64,000 nt of DNA from Patiria pectinifera. Lineage: Eukaryota; Echinodermata; Asteroidea; Valvatida; Asterinidae. The DNA lies in contig CM057147.1 in assembly GCA_029964075.1 (NCBI GenBank), positions 25,937,513 to 26,001,512 on the forward strand. The letters are read 5' to 3'. The notes under the pieces were generated by a model. The model was not told the origin of the DNA. It was given only the letters and a program-made list of their open reading frames with translations, and ran no database searches. The stretch's first letter is position 1, and the number at the start of each line of letters is the position of its first letter. The position numbers and the translations under genes are program-made. Shown here in pieces: positions 1-12,526 of the stretch.

Positions 1-350
1 GGACTGTTTGGTTAACTTCTTGGATGTTTGCTTTGCTCCTCTGTCTCTGCCCTCTACTTGATAGCCTTTTTTTCACAAATGCAAGTTTGGGCCCATGTTC
101 TTATTGCGGCAGTCACCATATCAGTCGCCGTGGACAAAATGAAAAAGCGGTATTTGTTTTTAAGTTTTCAATTGGCCATAACTCAATCAATATTTCCCCC
201 ATTGGAAATCTTTTTCCGGCATTGTTGAAAAGCTAATGGACAATATTCTCTAAATATGTATAGATATTTGCAATGTATTTTTTTTCAAACTGTGAAGAAG
301 AGGGCGCTTTGAGGATTTGGTTTCTTTTTAGATACCCTTTAGTGTCACTT
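1..350. other. Intergenic, no gene seen
   Basis: AT-rich sequence without a convincing coding region. Short open frames overlap on both strands and have no splice context or recognisable domain. Confidence 0.5.
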
Positions 351-719
351 AGGCCAAAAAAAAACAAGTCTCCGGTTTCTGGTATGCGCGCGCGTCGCCG
401 TAGCCATGCTAGTCGGCAAAATGAAAAAGTTTTTTTTTCAATGAAAGATGATGTCTCAAAACCGCCAAACTCACTGGTTTGACTGGAATCCTGCTGCTGC
501 ACAATTTTAACGTGTTTTTAGATTGGGTTATGGTCGAGAATAAGCTTTATGTGGCCTCTCTGGACTCCCATATATTTGCACTAAGTTTAGTCGGGCACCA
601 TTTGCAGTCATCAGCCGACATTTGAAGCAAAAAAATCAGGTAAAAAAAAAAAAAAGCCGCGTCGCCGCACCACTTTTTGGGCAAGCTCCACACCAGAAAC
701 CGGAGACTTTTTTTTTGGC
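351..719. mobile_element. MITE family A, copy 1
   Basis: A 369-bp non-coding element bounded by inverted repeats. The left end reads AGGCCAAAAA and continues to GTCTCCGGTTTCTGG; the right end carries CCAGAAACCGGAGAC followed by a T-run and GGCT. Related copies with the same ends are at 25900-26281 and 57600-57965. No open frame of substance is inside. This fits a non-autonomous DNA transposon; the superfamily is not determined because no clear target duplication is visible. Confidence 0.75.
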
Positions 720-2423
720 TTTATGGTGCTTTATGGTCAAATAGATCCAGCATAGTCCAAATCGAGTTTATATTTTACAAATACCATCACCTGCAGGATA
801 AATTAATCCGTCGACCATAATTTGAAAGGGCCCATGACATGAATTGTACTTGGGAACATATTTTGTGCAACTTTCTACTCCACTTAAATGTGTGAAAACT
901 ATTTGACATCCCTTTTTGGTTAAATTTATTGAAAAGTACACTTATTTAAACATTGAAAAATGTCCATTTCTTTTCCTGACAACCGAGGGTGTTGTTGCTG
1001 TGATGTCATTTCAGGAAGACTCTGTTTAGTTTCGGGTTTTTCTGTTCAAATTGTGAACCCAAAATGTGCTCATTGAAAACATTTGTGAGAAAACTTTGGT
1101 CATTGGCCTACTGTCATGCACTGAAACAACAACAAATCACTAAATAACAGAAAGTTTACAACAGCCAAATATCCAAAATTCTGGCAAGTTTTTAACATTA
1201 TTAAAGGTTTCTGCTTTAAATGACATCCCACTTTTGATCATGAATATGCACATTTGCATTAGTGTAAATACCAAAAAGGCACCAAAATGCCCTAAAAAAT
1301 GGCAAAATGAACTTTGAAAATAAGGTTAAATGGGACACAAATGTGCAGTTACAAGGACTGCTTAAAAAAATGACATTACAATACATCACTGTGCTCGCAT
1401 TCTTGTATCTCAAAATTGACGTGTGTGCCCATTTTGTTCTTCTCGGCCTAACCCTTTAAACCTGCGGAGCATGTGATCTGAGGATAATTGTTGCTTTGGG
1501 GGGGGGGGGGTTACAGTTTTTGATTTATTATGGCCTACACTGTAGGCTTGCTACAGCTTCGTGTCTTTAATGACTTATCTCGTACGAGTATGCATTTTTT
1601 TTGTAGTCATCTGTGCAAAGTTAAATGTGACAAGACCGCCACATACTGATCTATAAATATCATATTTGCACATTTTATGGTGCAATTTAAATTGCATAGT
1701 TGATGAATTTTACAGCTGGGCCTCAATAATGAGAGGGAAAGAGTGGGCGGGTGGCACCATGTTGAGACCCGATCGAGTTTCTCCAAACAATTTGTCAACT
1801 TGATTTTCTTTCTTTCCCATGTTCTTCCTCAATAAAGAAAAGACCCGTTGACGTGTTTTTAAACATGAAACACAGGCTACACAAGTTACTCTATTAATGT
1901 AATCAAATAAAACAAATTCGTATTTTTTGTACATTTTGTGTGCTGCTGGCTTTAAACGCAGTAAGGCAAAACATTTCATTGTGGGATTTGGTCTGTCGCA
2001 CTAGCTAGTATGACAGACCAAAGAGTACGACAGATCATATCCCAAATTCGAAAAAAGGAGCTCCAGCACCCCAGTATGTGGGTCTAGCCCTTTCAGTCAA
2101 CCGTACAGTCACAAATATTCAAGGTGCACTTTTAAAATGAAAATTGCAGCCTTAAAATACCTCCTAAATAACCTCAATCCCAACTGTACACTCACCAGTC
2201 GATGTAGCACAACTTTCCTTGACTCGGGCATTATTCCCTCTTCTCTGAAGCGCATTCTTTTTCTCCGGGTATCCAAAGGAATCCAAAATGAGTGTTCACC
2301 GGGCAAAACTTTGAAGAGAGAAGGGACTTTCTCGCCGGCCTGTAGCTTACAGCTACCGCGCGTACAACCTGTTGATATCTCTACGCACCACTTTGCTACC
2401 CCCTGAATAACATGCGGTTGTCC
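720..2423. other. Intergenic with a dispersed repeat block (about 1060-1440)
   Basis: No gene recognised. The stretch about 1060-1440 is similar to 25300-25640 (for example the shared string AACAACAAATCACTAAA), so it is part of an unclassified dispersed repeat. A run of G at about 1499-1510 and short inverted words near 1985-2035 are the only other notable items. Confidence 0.5.
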
Positions 2424-2645
2424 AATCTGAGGGATTTCAGTGTGTGATATTTCCTAGGTTTGCATTTAGCATTGCTCATGTTGCTAGCACGTGACTTTGG
2501 GCGTGTTCCCTTGCTACGTGCGTAGTATATAATGGAGTCCCCTATATAACGTGACGCAATCTGAGGGATTTCCGTGCGTGATATTTGCTAGCTCGTGACT
2601 TTGGGCGTGTTCCCTTGCTACGTGCGTGGTATATAATGGAATGTT
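2424..2645. repeat. Imperfect direct duplication
   Basis: The block starting AATCTGAGGGATTTC at about 2426 occurs again at about 2553. Both copies run through CGTGACTTTGGGCGTGTTCC and end with TATATAATGGA. The first copy has about 30 extra bases. It is a local tandem duplication; the shared TATATAA word could be promoter-like, but no coding region follows. Confidence 0.7.
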
Positions 2646-3109
2646 AAGAGCTTAAAGAAATTTACTTGCTGTGAAATTTGAGGTACTCCAACAAATCCGA
2701 AAGTCTCAGGTCCCCCCCCCCCGCCTGTTCAACTTTAATGTTAATTATATTCCAAGATATAATGTATACATTTCTCACGAGTCCTATAAATTTGAAAGAA
2801 AAAACTTTTAAGGAAAAAAAAATGAAATATTATAATTATTTGACTGTCTTTTCAACATCCAAGGACTACTTTATGAGCCATACAGTAGAGTTCAATTAAT
2901 ACTTACAGTAACTCGATGCTTTTTAACTGAATAATTTTCATGGCGACTAGCTGACGACGGGTCATTAATGGCAACATGCACAGCGCCCCCATCTGGCCAT
3001 GTTGATTTGACTCTACAAAGTACAGTTTGTCACACAGTTGTGAGCATTTCAGTGCTTTTCAGTTTGCACATACCTCAGTTCGTTTGAAATTTTTTAGTTT
3101 GTAAATAAG
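2646..3109. other. Intergenic, no gene seen
   Basis: AT-rich spacer with a C-run at about 2712. No domain or splice-supported frame is visible. Confidence 0.4.
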
Positions 3110-3420
3110 ATTTTTTTCAAGGTGGTAGCTGAGGACCTCGGGTATAGGAGACCCATCAGTCTGGAGGAGTGGGAGCCAGATGTCGTTGAGGTGAAACCCG
3201 ATGTCTTGCGGAACTGTGTTGTGCTTGCATAGTAGCTGGGCACAAAGCTTGCTCTAGGCTCCCAGCTACTTGGCATCCACACAGGATGCAACTTCACACT
3301 TCATCGATTTCGCTTTTGCTACTTAAGTATTTACTTTCTTAGAGTTTAGGCACTCTCCTGAAGACGGTCAGAGTATACTGACCGGAACGTCGAGTTTATA
3401 CCTCTGGGTTTTTTTCAGTT
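3110..3420. mobile_element. Possible retroelement 3' tail
   Basis: The segment ends with a compound palindromic word (GTCAGAGTATACTGACC, about 3367-3383) followed by GGAACGTCGAG. A similar word on the opposite strand occurs at about 63830-63855 at the right edge of the window. Two dispersed copies of such a tail suggest a retroelement 3' end, possibly Penelope-like, but no reverse transcriptase is preserved here. The class assignment is inference. Confidence 0.35.
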
Positions 3421-3951
3421 CTCTTAGTTGAGAAATTATTCGCACATGGTGTTTCCGCAAACCTTTCATCATTTAGTATCTCCACCACGCAAAGCCTCAA
3501 ATCTGACAATGACCCATTTACCTTTTGTTCTCTCATAGTGTCTTTGTGGCAGGTGACTGGCTACTGTAATGATATCAAACGTATAGAAATCAAAATTGTA
3601 ATGATTTAATAGACCAAAAAAAAAACCCAGGGAACTTCGAACATTTTTGAATTGTCGAACATTCGTATAGCTATAATTATAAGGACACAAGTGGTGCAAT
3701 TGTGACAGTGTTGTCAGGCTATCAACAACACAAACGCAGGGTTTCCTGCAGTCGTGGACAAAAAAATCCAGCATGGAATTTTGTAATTTGTATAAGCTTG
3801 TAAGCAAAGGTGATATTAGTCGTGGAAAAGTCATGGAATCCTGCACAACCCGTGATGATAATAATTGGACATTAAATCTTCCATGCAGTCAGTTTTCATT
3901 CAAGTTGACTCTACCAAGACGTGTATCTTCTTCTTCTTCATTCATTCATTT
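3421..3951. other. Intergenic, no gene seen
   Basis: No recognisable coding domain. It contains a short TTC/ATTC-rich tract at about 3930-3950 abutting the LINE fragment that follows. Confidence 0.4.
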
Positions 3952-4541
3952 TCATGATGACTTGATGAGTTGGGCCCAACTGTCCCTGTCGAGCATAGTG
4001 TTGGAAAGAGATGGACCACTCAGACCAGTTTCTAGCTCGATGGATGTTTTCAGGGTCATGTTGGGACGACCTTTTCGTCGAGGGGCTTCAGGATTCCAGA
4101 GGAGAACTTGACTAGCTGGCTCTTTATGTCGATAAACGTGACCGGCTAGCCGAAGGCGACGCTGTCTGATGGTGGTGGAGATAGGGGGAAGGGCACCATA
4201 CAGAACAGAGTTAGGGAGATGTTGTTGCCAAGAAACGTTCTGAACAGCCCGCAACATCCGTGTATAGGTGCCATCAATGGACGCAGAGATCTGTTTGGTC
4301 AGGGTCCAGGACTCGCAACCGTAGAGGAGGATGGATTCTACTGAGGTCTTGAAGATCTTAAGTTTGGTGGTCTTGGAGATCGAGGATCTCCATACTTTGG
4401 TCAGTGAGAACAGAGCAGACCAAGCTTGAGCTTTTCTACACTCGATGTCATGAGCTGTGGTGGTGTAGGAGCCCAGATACTTGAAGTCATCAACTTTATT
4501 GAGCTTACTGCCATCTAGTGCAGTGACGTCATCAGAGGTAG
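3952..4541 (-). mobile_element. Non-LTR retrotransposon ORF2 C-terminal fragment
   Basis: Reading leftward from about 4541 an uninterrupted frame of about 196 codons ends at a TGA at 3952-3954. It contains the hallmarks of the post-reverse-transcriptase region of RTE/Jockey-like LINE proteins: DDFKYLGS, then SILLYGCESWTLT, then RLRLAGHVYRHKEPAS, then RRKGRPN and a final DRDSWAQL. The upstream catalytic reverse transcriptase (YADD) and the endonuclease are absent, so this is a 5'-truncated, dead copy, as is typical of LINE insertions. It has no relation to the SDR genes. Confidence 0.85.
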
Positions 4542-5959
4542 ATCAGACATGTATACTCATTATGAATGTATTGTACTAGTCGCATGCTCAGTGCACCATT
4601 AATTGTTATGCTTTTGTGGTGGTCTTGCCTTAGTGTGATGATTGGCCAATGTATTGTATAGGCTCCTAAGATGGAAACCCCAATTTTGTACTGGAAAAAG
4701 TCATGGAATTTCATTTAAAGATTTTTGTGGGAAACCTGCAAATGGTATATACAGTGCTTCATGGTCATCAACAGTAATGCCACATAAATGCAATTTTTTG
4801 ACTGACAGTTTTCATACAGTGCCGCGTAGAAGAAAAGTTTGCTGCATTACAATTTCAGGTTCAACGAACTCTGAGAATCCATAAACGTGAACATGGACTT
4901 TGGACACTTAACATCATTAGATTGTGTGTCAAATTTTGAGTGTTATTGCCTTCGGGAAAAACAACCCGATGTGTAAACGGTCCTGTTTTAGCTCGAAGTT
5001 CAATTAGAGTAATATTACCAAAATGGCAATTTAGGGAGACACTGTCTAGTAAATTATTTACAGAAGGGAGACCGTTGGTCATTAAGGGGGACGTTATATT
5101 GTCTCTCTAAAAAGGGTACCATTTTTGATTTTCTGAATACATGAGGACATTTTGAAGGTTATCTGATCGTGTAATAATGCATCCGTTTATGTTGTGGCCC
5201 ACATCTTTTAACACAATCTATCGATGCTGAATCTTTTGACAGCTCCACGTATTGTGCTATCTGCGCGTAGAGATTATGAGCTATATTTGGCCAACAAGCG
5301 GCCAAACTTTGCGAACTTTCTAACCCCTGATGTGCGCTTTTCTATAGTGTCCTATTGTTTGTGTTCCCGTGGACTCCGATGTGTTTAGATTTCATATCAG
5401 TGGTCGATATTTATAGAACGCTTTTTATCTTGAAGTGCAAACCCGTAGAACGACGGCCAAGTTCGTCATAAAATACTGAAGAAAGTCATGTGCAGTAGGT
5501 ATGTATGGGCGAAGAAACTTTTGGGGAAATTTGCGCTGACGAAAGAGATTAGGTCCACGAACTTTTCTCGGGCTGTGCATGCAGGTGCACCAAAGCGGCG
5601 GTCAGCGCGGGTCAAGTTCAAGAAACTTTTTGCCATTCTGTTTCATCAGCTGACGTTGTCACCAGAAGCACTTGATTAATTCTGCTTTAAAGGCACAGTA
5701 CGGCTAGGGGAAGACTGCTAAATAACCGTGTCATAATTTGCTTGTGTTTTGCAATTTCTATTGCTCTTGGAATGTCGTTCCAAAAGTAGTTCTACCTCAC
5801 TTTTGATTTTCTGCCATGCCACTGACCTTTTGCATGGCAGTCATCTTTGGGGCACAGTGCTTTTGGTTCACACTGGGATTCACATAAACATCAGACCCCT
5901 TTTGCGTTCATCTTTGCTCCATTAAAGTAACTTCACACGCCTCAAAGAAAGCTTATACG
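4542..5959. other. Intergenic, no gene seen
   Basis: About 1.4 kb without recognisable coding domains, tRNA-like structure or long repeats. Small open frames at 4642-4884 and 5488-5679 show no family features. Confidence 0.45.
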
Positions 5960-6205
5960 TCAACACTCTCAAAAGTCCCGGATCAGACTGGAACCAGAAT
6001 CCGGTTCCGATTTGATCTGATACTCGTCCGGGTCAAAATGACACTTTTTCCGGGTCAACATTTTCTGGTCATTTTGACACGCCAAACCTTGGCAAAATGT
6101 GTCATATTTGACCCAGAATAGTGTCCATTTGACCCTAAAAAGTATCAGGTCAAATATGACGGGATATGATTCCGTGTCAAAACTGACCCGGACTTTTCAG
6201 TGTAA
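5960..6205. mobile_element. Short MITE built on TTTGACCC/GGGTCAAA words
   Basis: The ends form an inverted pair: ACACTCTCAAAAGTCC on the left and, on the right, GGACTTTTCAGTGT. Inside are several alternating copies of GGGTCAAAATGACAC and its complement, so the whole 245 bp can fold back. No coding capacity. It fits a MITE; superfamily unknown. Confidence 0.65.
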
Positions 6206-6732
6206 CACGGTACAAAAAATTCACGTCCTCCCGCGGGCCTCATTTAAAATACTTCTGTTCGTGCACTTTTGAAAAATTGGGTTTTTTTAGGGCGTTCTCA
6301 ACTTTACCTCTAAGGTTGATTCAACCCGCTAGCCACGACATAGCGCACTTAAAATAGCACGGTATGTTTGCTCAGTGCTGTTGGTAACGATAAGACAGAT
6401 AGACGCTTATTTTTAGGCCTGAAAAACACGGAAAAAAGATTGGTAAAATGCACTCTGACAGAACGAAAGCATCATTGTGTTAAAAACCTCAGGTGCATAT
6501 TGGAGTCTGAACCCGATAGCGTCGATTGCAGTGTGGTACTCAATTAAATTCGGAGAACAACAAAAATCTGAGCAACTAAAACGGTATCTTGAGAACAAAG
6601 AGCCAAAAACTCTCAAGAATATTTCAAGAGGAGTTCAAGGAGATTCGAGCTAGAAGAAAATCACATGAGCAGTACATTACTACTTGCGGCGTATCCTGAC
6701 AGCATCACCGAGTGTCTTGAGATCGTGTTGAG
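6206..6732. other. 5' flank of RDH-1
   Basis: No gene is seen. The last 120 bases before the RDH-1 start contain no TATA box that I can defend. The flank shares no obvious block with the upstream regions of RDH-3 to RDH-6, in keeping with RDH-1 being the most divergent member. Confidence 0.4.
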
Positions 6733-8976
6733 ATGGCTCTTTACTGGCAGCTGTACGAGGATGTCACTTGGAAGGTTTACGTGGGACTCGTGGCGGTCGT
6801 CTGTCTGGCTGTCTACTCGTTCAGGCGGTGGAACACGCCTGCGTTCTACCGGGGCACAGCGACACTGAACGGGAAAACCGTCATCGTAACAGGTAAGGGG
6901 AAACATGTCCACTCTTTTAATGATCGTGAGCTTGTCATGGAATCTCGGGGATTGTGGTCAAAAGGTACCACAATGAGTTTCTCTTTTCTCATTAACGAAA
7001 TACATAGACACGATCATGTAAGCCTAATGAGTTTTTTTACCAGTAAAAGGGTGAATGGTGTCTCTAGTTGATATAGGCAAATGTTCTATAAAAACTTGAA
7101 TTCAGCAGATCTGGAAACCACAATGTTACCTTCTTTTTGAAAGAACAAGGGCCTCAAAATAACGTCATGCTCCTAGAGGCTTTTCAAATGAACGTGATGT
7201 AAGTTCGTATTTGTTGAAATAATGTAGGTTAAAAGGCGACCCAATCCCGGACATTTTTTGTTGGACGTTGAATTTCACTTAATGCAAAAAGGGCCCAATT
7301 TCTGAACATTTTTTTGCTCGGTGTCATAGGTTCCAACACGGGCATCGGCTTCGAGTCGGCGCTCAACTTCGCCCGTCGCGGCGCCCGGGTCATCCTGGCC
7401 TGCCGCAACCCGTCCAAGGGGGAGGAAGCGGCCGCCAAGATCAGAGAGCTGACGGGGAACGATCAGGTGGTCTTCCGTCTGCTCGACAACGCCAAGCAGG
7501 AGTCCGTGAGGCAGTTCGCTGAGGTGATACTCCGGGAGGAATCGCGGCTGGATATCCTCGTCCACAACGCCGGTGAGTGAAGCAGCGTAACTCTGGGTGT
7601 ATGTAAGCGGGAAGTTAGTTTGAATTCATTCGCCTCTTTAAGGCGTTTTTACAAGAGCTTTTTATCTGTAGTAGGCCTATTCAGCGATGAAAGTATCGAT
7701 GATGAGGTTTTCGAATTTCGTCTGTTTATCCTAGGCGTTTCCCGTTGCCATGGCGAAGAGAAGACAGAGTCCGGTTACGACCTCCAGTTCGGCATCAACC
7801 ACCTCAGCCCCTTCCTCCTGACCCACCTGCTGCTACCCCTGCTGGAGAAGAGCGCCCCCAGCCGGGTCCTGGTCGTCTCCTCCATCGCCCACAAGATGGT
7901 CAACACTCTCTGCTACCTGCAGTCTAAGCAGGCGTGGGAGGAGACCGTGGCCTACGCCACCTGCAAGTTGTCCAACATCCTCTTCGCTGCTGAGCTGGCC
8001 CGCCGGGTGGAGGGCCGGGGCGTGACGGCGTACTCGCTGCACCCGGGCATGGTCGACACCAGTATCTTGCATCCGCGCTCCAGCAGGCTGCACGGGGAGT
8101 TGCTGCTATTCTTCTCTCGAAACATTCTGAGGTAAGGTTTGTTTGTGGGTTTTTTTGGCGTTTTCTTTTACAAGAGTCAGTCTCTTAGCAGTGCTTGGCG
8201 CATCATCAGACATGTGAATTTGTTTTTGGTTTATTTTGCAAACAAAATGTAGCTTATAATGAGGTGCATCGTCACCTTTTGTTTTTAATGAATCTTATTG
8301 TGTTTTGAGCTACGTATTTGTTTATTTGGATGTCTTGATTACCAACTGATCATTTTACGGTGAGTGGAGGCGAAGGTTCAAACAATATGTCAGTGTTTAT
8401 GGTGTAAATCGAGGAAACACACGTGCAACATCAACGATGAAGTGAGGACAGAAACCAAATCGAGGACGACTTCGATTAGAAAACGTGTACAAAAACAATG
8501 AGAGCTGTTGCGAAAAAGTTAGTTGGCGATCGTGTACAAAAAGTATGGGAGGTCTTCCTAAAAAGTGAAGTACAAAGAACAAAGAGGGACAATAGGGAGT
8601 CCCCGATTGCCGCAAATACACTCTTGCGTGTGTTTGTTTCCGCAATGATTAGAATCACAGTCAGTTCTCAAGAACTATAGAAACCAGTCAATATTTTGAG
8701 TTTACTGATGATTTTTTTTTTAAGTTGTTTTTAGAAGTTTATTTTCTTCTTTCTAACTTTATATTTGATCTACTTTCCAGACCTTTCTGCATCTCCCTAG
8801 AAGCCGGTGCCCAGACGACTCTTTACTGCGCGCTGGAGGAGTCTATCACATCCTACTCGGGCCGTTACTTCGCCGACTGCAAGCTGGCCAAGCCGAGCAA
8901 GCTGGCCCAGGACGAGAAGGTCGCCTCACAGCTCTGGGATCTCAGCTGTAAAGCCACTGGCATCGAGAATTACTGA
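6733..8976 (+). CDS. RDH-1: retinol dehydrogenase-like SDR, divergent member
   Basis: Exons 6733-6892, 7330-7572, 7735-8131 and 8781-8976 join into 332 codons (331 residues) with GT..AG introns of phases 1, 1 and 2. The family performs NADP(H)-dependent interconversion of retinol/retinal and other lipid aldehydes at ER or mitochondrial membranes. Residues about 15-35 form a hydrophobic signal-anchor. The cofactor motif TGSNTGIG is at 53-60, the NADP-favouring ACRN follows beta-2, and the catalytic set is N156, S184, Y208 and K212 (YATCK). The usual NNAG is HNAG (132-135), an unusual change. The C-terminal GAQTTLYCALE and LWDLSCKATG match RDH11/12. It lacks the CTSTN tail and the TREDP segment of RDH-3 to RDH-6. 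Its intron 2 (162 bp) is the shortest of any intact gene here. The start is chosen because it precedes the anchor. The RDH11/12-like assignment is firm; the substrate is unknown. Confidence 0.9.
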
Positions 8977-9397
8977 GAATTCACGTTATTAGTACTGAAA
9001 ACAAAAACCAGCAGTGGCCTTAATAGGTCTAGGACCTCTGATGGGAGCTTCCTGTATAATGTGATGCACATTGTGTTCAGTGGCCTGTCCAGGTTTTTGG
9101 GGTGTAACAGGAACAATAATTTTGATAGACCGGAAGGTCAGCATGTGCCTCCTGACTAACCCTGAGTCATTGACTGACTGAGTCTCTGATTTAACATACT
9201 AAATCAAGACTTTTAAGGGTCCATTCGATATTTTCGTCCGTAAAAATGTTGTTTAAAGCGGGACGAGGGTGTTTGACTGCGCTTTCTGTTCCTGGATACG
9301 TCACTGATTATGTTTAATGAAATAACGGACAATTACACATATTTTTTTTTCCAGTTAAAACAATCTTACTGTATATGTTGTGATGGCCCTCTTTATA
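8977..9397. other. 3' flank of RDH-1
   Basis: No gene. No AATAAA is found close behind the stop codon; the 3' UTR cannot be delimited from the sequence. Confidence 0.4.
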
Positions 9398-10047
9398 AAC
9401 AGCGCGTCTCAAAATACTCGCAATTTTTTTTGCGAGGCGCTAGTGTCGGCGCGGAAACACGTACCGCCATTATTTTTATATCATTTTAAAGCTTGGAATT
9501 TGAACTTTATCCCTGGGAAGTATTGGTTTTAAAAGAGGTTTAAAATTGTTCGTGTTCAAATAAAGGCATGTCGAAAACAAACTTTTCAAGGAAAATCGAT
9601 GATGCGATGCAAACTCGAGCGCGTTTTTTGAATAGATACATACAATATGTATATACTTGCACGTGAATTTCAAAATTTAACTTGAAACGGAGAACATTAT
9701 TGTGAATTCATTTGAGGTGTAGTCCGTGTGGAACGAAAAGAATAGAAAACACAGAAAGTAAAAGGTAACGAGATCGTCACATCATGAGCATGATGAAGCA
9801 TTTCCACGTTAGAAAAAATGTGCATGATTGATTTTCCTTGAATTCGGTTGAGTTTGTTTTTGACATGCCTTTGTTAGAACACGAATCATTTCAAAACCCT
9901 TTGAAAATCCAACCAATAATTACCAGGGATAAAGTTAAGATACCAAGCTTTAAAATGAAGTAAAAATAATGGCGTATACGTGTTTCTGCGGCGGCGCTAA
10001 CTCGATCCTCGCAACTGAAAATGTTGCAGGTATTTCGGGACGCCCTG
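9398..10047. mobile_element. Foldback DNA transposon, mariner-like ends
   Basis: The left arm (about 9400-9610) and right arm (about 9830-10047) are inverted copies: AGCGCGTCTCAAAATACT against AGTATTTTGAGACGCGCT-like sequence that reads CGGGACGCCCTG at the right end. Each arm carries the word GGCATGTC and a degenerate AATAATGGCG/CGCCATTATT pair. Flanking TA dinucleotides suggest a 2-bp TA target, as for Tc1/mariner elements. No transposase frame is present, so it is non-autonomous. Confidence 0.65.
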
Positions 10048-10918
10048 TACAAAATAATGGCGACTTTCGTGTTTATAATAAGTTCTTATTTTGTACACCT
10101 GTATAACAAAACATCTTCTTTCATTCCTTAAAGCCACATCTGTTTTTAATCTGATTGTATGCTAATCAGTCATAGAAAATGTACTGCTTCCGTTTGAAAA
10201 TTGAAAAGAACCCAAATTAGAAACATTTCTTGGCAATTGTTTTTGCAAATGGAAGTGCCTTGTCTGCCTTATTCTTTAAAAAAAAACCATGAGGTTTATG
10301 CAATTATTGAGAAACGTAAGTTCCTAAAACAAACAGATCAGAAATTACACCAGTTGCTGAACATTCATCTATCATTTGTTTTGTCAAACGGTGGCACTAT
10401 AGAATGATAGGCACATTGTAAAAAGGCATGTTTCACATAATATTTAGAGATTGTTTGAAGGATTTTATATATATTTTGACCTTCGACCTTTCGGATATGG
10501 ACTTGCACTACTATCAACCTGACACGAACTTATTAAAAAGTTTGTGTAAATCACACATCATTCCAAAGTCGACAGTCACTCTATATACAACCTATCAAGG
10601 GAGATGTGTTAATAATTGCCTATGAAAGTTCAAAGAAGCGCATGGCGGAGATACTGTGCAATTTCTGTCACGCAGATGTACTTGAACACGAGTTGCAGAC
10701 AGTGGTCTTTCAACAAGGCCACCTTGACTTTGAAGTTTAACATTAATTTGATTTGAACCGTGCAAGGCAAATTAAGAGGAGACTACACTATGTAGTCTTG
10801 GCCCAAAATGGCTGCTATGATAGTAAGTCGAATGCGGGACAAAGTCACAATGTTCAAAGGCAGTGAGTTTTAAGAGTGTAACGTGGACCAGTGTAGCCAT
10901 CCACGAAGATACAGCATC
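10048..10918. other. Intergenic, no gene seen
   Basis: Small open frames at 10201-10407 and 10428-10625 have no recognisable features. The DNA is AT-rich spacer. Confidence 0.4.
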
Positions 10919-11202
10919 TGTGTTGTCTGAGGTCTCAAGTTTGTCTCACGTTCGATTCTAAATGTTAGAGACCACTTGAGGAACTTGTGAAGACAATCAG
11001 TTCACTATCTGCTATCTATTGGACTGCGAGAGAAATCTCACTTTAATCAATACTCAATTTTCTTTGTTAACCGTCTGAGGTCTCAAGTTTGTCTCAAGCT
11101 CGATTCTAAATTTTTGAGATTGCTTGAGGAACTTGTGAAGACGGCCAGTTCAGTATCTGCTATCCATTGGACTGCGAGGGAAATCTCACTTTTATCAATA
11201 GT
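10919..11202. repeat. Tandem duplication of a ~150-bp unit
   Basis: Two head-to-tail copies beginning GTCTGAGGTCTCAAGTTTGT at about 10923 and 11075. Both run through GAACTTGTGAAGAC and ATTGGACTGCGAG to AAATCTCACTTT. Scattered substitutions show the duplication is not very recent. No function is apparent. Confidence 0.8.
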
Positions 11203-12526
11203 TATTGTGTATGTAAAAAGTGTAAATAACAAAATGGGTTTAGAAAGCCGAAGAGAACTGACGCAAATAAGTGTGTGTTGTATTCAAAGTTTAGATGCTT
11301 TGGACAAGTTCGCATACTCAATAACACTTGTTAAATAGGACGATTAAATCTTGATTGATGTTGTAAGAAATGCTATTTCACAGTTTTTGTATATACATAC
11401 ATTTCAAGTACAGGTGCAGGCACTTTTGTCGAAATATCTCATTAGAATTGTTTAATTAATGCTATTCCCTTCTTAATAAGACTGCAGAGTAGTTTTCCTG
11501 TTTTCACTTACGAAAAGAAATAAAAGCTGCCGTGAAGCGTTATTCATTAAACATAATGTGTCCATTTTTCAAAATTTGTTTTACACAATTACAAGCCCAC
11601 CAAAATGTCCTGCTGCATATCTGATCAAAACAAGTGTCTGTACTCAAACTGAAGCAAACAATCAATAAATAAAACAAACGTTACTCAAAAAAAATCATGT
11701 ACTAAAAAAGTTAATGTTACCAAAATATAATGCATTGTATACCGGTAGGAGGTCACGTGCAAATAAATGAACGTTAGTCTGAAGTGTGGTTATTTCCAAC
11801 GTGTAAAACGTGTTTCCACGTTCATTGTAATTATTACGTTCACACCTAAACATAATCCTTTCCTCTCCAATTTGCTCATATTAATATGAAATATGATACT
11901 GCACATTGGCTGGAGAAGATTGTAACATTTACACTTTGAAAGCATCGGTTTTCGTAACTCAAGCCGCGATGAAAAACTCTGTTTTTACCCCAGACAGCAC
12001 AAAAAAAAAACACACACAAAACCGCTGAAGTAAAGCACAGGACGGCACCAGACTATTCATAATTTGCACATACGTATCCAAAATGTTGGGTATGCAAATG
12101 ATCCTATACCAGGGTGAGAGAGCAGGTGGGAGCGTACTGCTCGACACCCTGGGAACGAGATAGGGTATAAACAGGGGTGTCAACAAGACGCCATGTTTTT
12201 AGATATCGTAGTCCCTCTCCGAATTTCGCAGGATACGTTCACTAGGCTACGTGGGACGACAACTCCAAAGGGCAAATCACTAACCTTTGACAGATTATGA
12301 AAAAATGGATATTTATTTATAGCCTAGTCTATGGGCACTGTAGTCTTTATCATGCAAAAATGTGAAGGCCTAGAAAAAAATCTTTTCTAAAAGGGTGTCG
12401 GTCCAGGTTCTGTTCTGACAGACATTACCTATGATACTGACCTCAAAATTACCGTGGAGGTTTCGTAGCTCTTGAATCAATACGTTGAAAGGAGTTGAAT
12501 AAATTGAGTCCAATAACGGTTCACGT
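11203..12526. other. Intergenic and 5' flank of RDH-2
   Basis: No coding domain seen. The bases around 12100-12180 look like a degraded repeat; nothing can be named with confidence. Confidence 0.4.

Noticed and set aside
1985-2050. Short inverted words around CTGTCGCACTAGCTAG as a regulatory hairpin
   Set aside because: Arms are short and imperfect, with no adjacent gene.
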